A DNA stretch of 64,000 nucleotides, from NCBI GenBank assembly GCA_947493215.1, contig CANLQE010000001.1, positions 1,364,001 through 1,428,000 of the forward strand, in the 5' to 3' direction. Below the pieces are notes generated by a model, which worked only from the letters and a program-made list of their open reading frames with translations, searched no databases and was not told the origin of the DNA. Made by a program: the position numbers and the translations under genes. Every line of letters starts with the position of its first letter. Position 1 is the first letter of the stretch. This DNA comes from an uncultured Sphingomonadaceae bacterium. Its GTDB lineage: Bacteria > Pseudomonadota > Alphaproteobacteria > Sphingomonadales > Sphingomonadaceae. Below, one piece after another: positions 62,589 through 64,000 of the stretch.

Positions 62589-63091
62589 TAGTTTTTGATC
62601 TTATTTGCCGAGATGGCCGCCATCAATTTGAAGGCTGGTTTGGTTCTTCTGGCGACTATGAGGAGCAGCAGCAGGCAGGTTTGATCGATTGCCCAAGCTG
62701 CGGTTGCACAGCAGTCGACAAAGCAGTGATGGCGCCTAATGTCGGTATTAAAGGTAATCAGCAGACACCGGCAAAAACGGTTGCGCCTGCACCAAAAGAG
62801 CAATCACCTTCCATTGATGGCGATAAGCCGATGACGAAGGCAGTTCCGGTTCCTGCTGAATATCAGGAACTGGTCGGCAAGCTGGCGAAAGCACAGGCCA
62901 AGATGTTGGAGCAATCAAAATGGGTTGGCGGTGATTTTTCCGAACAGGCGCGAGCCATTCATTATGGTGAGAAAGATGCCGTTCCTATCCACGGCACGGC
63001 TTCTGCGGACGATGTGGCAGAGCTTGAGGATGAGGGCATTGATGTCATGCCGCTACCACTCCCGATAACGCCTCCAGAGGCGCAAAATTGA
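62585..63091 (+). CDS. DUF1178 family protein
   Basis: This is a 168-residue protein with the DUF1178 start VFDLICRDGRHQFEGWFGSS and a zinc-like CPSCG motif. A Pro/Lys-rich middle and a C-terminal part with ARAIHYGEKDAVPIHGTAS follow, also family-typical. The function is not known. It is coupled to the Nit gene (ATGA) in the comF-grxC-nit run, which ends with the tRNA-Arg gene. Confidence 0.9.
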   Translation: MIVFDLICRDGRHQFEGWFGSSGDYEEQQQAGLIDCPSCGCTAVDKAVMAPNVGIKGNQQTPAKTVAPAPKEQSPSIDGDKPMTKAVPVPAEYQELVGKLAKAQAKMLEQSKWVGGDFSEQARAIHYGEKDAVPIHGTASADDVAELEDEGIDVMPLPLPITPPEAQN

Positions 63092-63131
63092 CTGGTCTAT
63101 CTGTTTGGCAATGGCTAAATGACTTTGGTAT

Positions 63132-63208
63132 GGCCCCGTAGCTCAGCCGGATAGAGCAATTGATTCCTAATCAATAGGCCACGTGTTCGAATCACGTCGG
63201 GGTCACCA
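63132..63208 (+). tRNA. tRNA-Arg (anticodon CCT)
   Basis: A full cloverleaf of 77 nt can be folded. The acceptor GGCCCCG pairs with CGGGGTC, the D arm is GCTCAGCCGGATAGAGC, the anticodon arm ATTGA-TTCCTAA-TCAAT carries CCT, and the T arm is ACGTG-TTCGAAT-CACGT. The 3' CCA is encoded, followed by a T-rich run. Confidence 0.96.
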
Positions 63209-63303
63209 TTTTTATTTTTGCCCTCAAACGCCGGGGGTCGGCATCCGCCGACTTGGCTTCGCTCCAATAAGGTGCGGACTGCTGATCGTCGTGGTGTTTG
63301 TGT

Positions 63304-63930
63304 TTAGAGGTCGAAGTCTATGCGGGACATGATTTCGACGGATTTATTCTCGAATACCGCATTGCCGAGTTCGGCTTTCTTTTCAGCTAGCAATTTGTCG
63401 CGCTGTTCCAGCATATCAATGATCGGATCGTGGAAGACCTCTACCGCGGCGGTGAGCCAATCGTTGACGATGGGATCGCCTGGCGCTTTGTTCATTGAGA
63501 AAAGCTTGAGCCGCGATGCGATTGCCGCAGCGGGCATGAAATATTCGTAAGTGACCCAATAGTTGGTTGTGAACCAACTGAGCGGCATGCCATCAAGGTC
63601 AAAGCTCAATGCGCCAAAATGGACAACGCCTTGGGTCGGTTTGCCATTGGGCAGTTTTTTGGGTGGTTCGTAAAGCGCGGTTTCGCCTTTGAACATGTCC
63701 AGCGGCAGAAACATGTGAAAATGGCCGTGTTCGCCTTCTTCACGCTCCTCAGGCCTATGCGCATGGTAGAACCAGCGAGACTTGTTGCCGGGTGCAACAC
63801 AGTCGCCCTTCGGATAATGTTCATACTGAACGAAAGGGGCGTCTGCCGGTACCACTCTGGGTACTAGCGAGACGCCCTCTTTAGCTATTTGGCCCGTAAG
63901 CTCAAACAGCCTTTCTAATGCATTAGTCAA
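63304..63930 (-). CDS. DUF6969 family protein
   Basis: This is a 208-residue protein that matches DUF6969 by recall. Marks are VQYEHYPKGDCV, SRWFYHAHRPEEREEGEHGHFHMF (a His/Glu-rich stretch, perhaps metal-binding) and WFTTNYWVTYEYFMPA. There is no signal peptide. The start is uncertain: the frame opens at TTG 63930 and no good ATG or ribosome site lies near it. The function is unknown. Confidence 0.75.
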   Translation of the reverse strand: MTNALERLFELTGQIAKEGVSLVPRVVPADAPFVQYEHYPKGDCVAPGNKSRWFYHAHRPEEREEGEHGHFHMFLPLDMFKGETALYEPPKKLPNGKPTQGVVHFGALSFDLDGMPLSWFTTNYWVTYEYFMPAAAIASRLKLFSMNKAPGDPIVNDWLTAAVEVFHDPIIDMLEQRDKLLAEKKAELGNAVFENKSVEIMSRIDFDL

Positions 63931-63948
63931 TGCTTTAGTAAGCTAAGC

Positions 63949-64000
63949 TTACTCGGTAACTGCGTCTGCAGCAGCACATGCAGCACAGCCTGCAGCACAA
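63949..64000 (-). CDS. 3' end of a Cys/Ala-rich protein gene (partial)
   Basis: The minus strand reads 16 codons, CAAGCAACAAADAVTE, then TAA at 63951-63949. It is open to the right edge. The repeating Cys-Ala tail could be a metal-binding end, but with so little sequence the identity is not known and chance reading is possible. Confidence 0.35.
   Translation of the reverse strand, partial: CAAGCAACAAADAVTE

Noticed and set aside
63237-63252. GTCGGC-ATCC-GCCGAC hairpin after the tRNA gene
   Set aside because: There is no T run after it, and the T-rich stretch directly after the tRNA is the simpler terminator.
63937-63953. AGTAAGC-TAA-GCTTACT palindrome
   Set aside because: It overlaps the stop of the partial right-edge gene and is AT-rich; it could be an operator, but nothing ties it to a regulator.

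Overview
The window looks like chromosome of a sphingomonad (Alphaproteobacteria, Sphingomonadales), probably a marine Sphingorhabdus/Parasphingorhabdus-type genus. This is inferred from gene families and gene order (aroB/aroK beside xerD-accA; methyltransferase/comF/grxC/nitrilase/DUF1178/tRNA-Arg; radA-cvpA-IscU-like-KefB), the many TonB-dependent receptors, the short Flp pilins and the moderate GC content. I saw no IS element, prophage, CRISPR array or rRNA operon.

Layout. 1-5659: a small catabolic locus of unknown substrate, with a TPP-dependent decarboxylase/synthase-like enzyme, a semialdehyde-type dehydrogenase, a divergent SMP-30 lactonase, two VOC/GNAT-type accessory genes and a HAD hydrolase. 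5846-18999: a secretion locus with a small TPR protein, a surface-type lipoprotein, a TonB-dependent receptor and the type II secretion genes gspC-D-E-F-G-L-M. The minor pseudopilin genes gspH-I-J-K and the prepilin peptidase gspO are not present here, and a three-unit Pho-box-like array lies just upstream of gspC. The arrangement recalls the phosphate-starvation lipoprotein secretion system (ElpS/T2SS) of Caulobacter.

19004-31470: mixed accessory genes, including an acyl desaturase, a membrane-anchored FAH-like protein, a duplicated PD40 propeller protein, a VOC protein flanked by two copies of a 31-nt palindromic repeat, an Arg-rich lipoprotein, a cytochrome P450, a PAS-GGDEF-EAL protein and a fatty-acyl-CoA ligase. 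31498-37201: a three-gene module of a TpsB/FhaC-type outer-membrane transporter, a divergent FecR-domain protein with a long acidic Asn/Asp/Gly repeat tail, and a CHASE2-(degenerate GGDEF)-EAL sensor; no TpsA adhesin is nearby. 37230-44817: a regulated uptake/hydrolysis cluster (MFS, alpha/beta hydrolase, TonB receptor) divergent from a TetR regulator followed by GST, DUF6445 and metallo-hydrolase genes, with a perfect 15-nt palindrome in the divergent gap.

44839-63208: mostly housekeeping, including a patatin-like protein, radA, cvpA, an IscU-like scaffold, a KefB-type antiporter, aroB/aroK, a 44-residue membrane protein, a large periplasmic protein, xerD, accA, an M48 peptidase with a LysM-like end, two tandem orphan Flp pilins (the second too short for most ORF callers), a MutT-type Nudix hydrolase, a methyltransferase, comF, grxC, a nitrilase-family enzyme, DUF1178 and tRNA-Arg(CCT). 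63304-64000: a DUF6969-type protein and the 3' end of an unidentified Cys/Ala-rich gene.

The strongest candidates for under-described biology are the Pho-box-preceded T2SS without minor pseudopilins, coupled to a lipoprotein/TonB-receptor pair, and the TpsB/FecR-repeat/CHASE2-EAL module.
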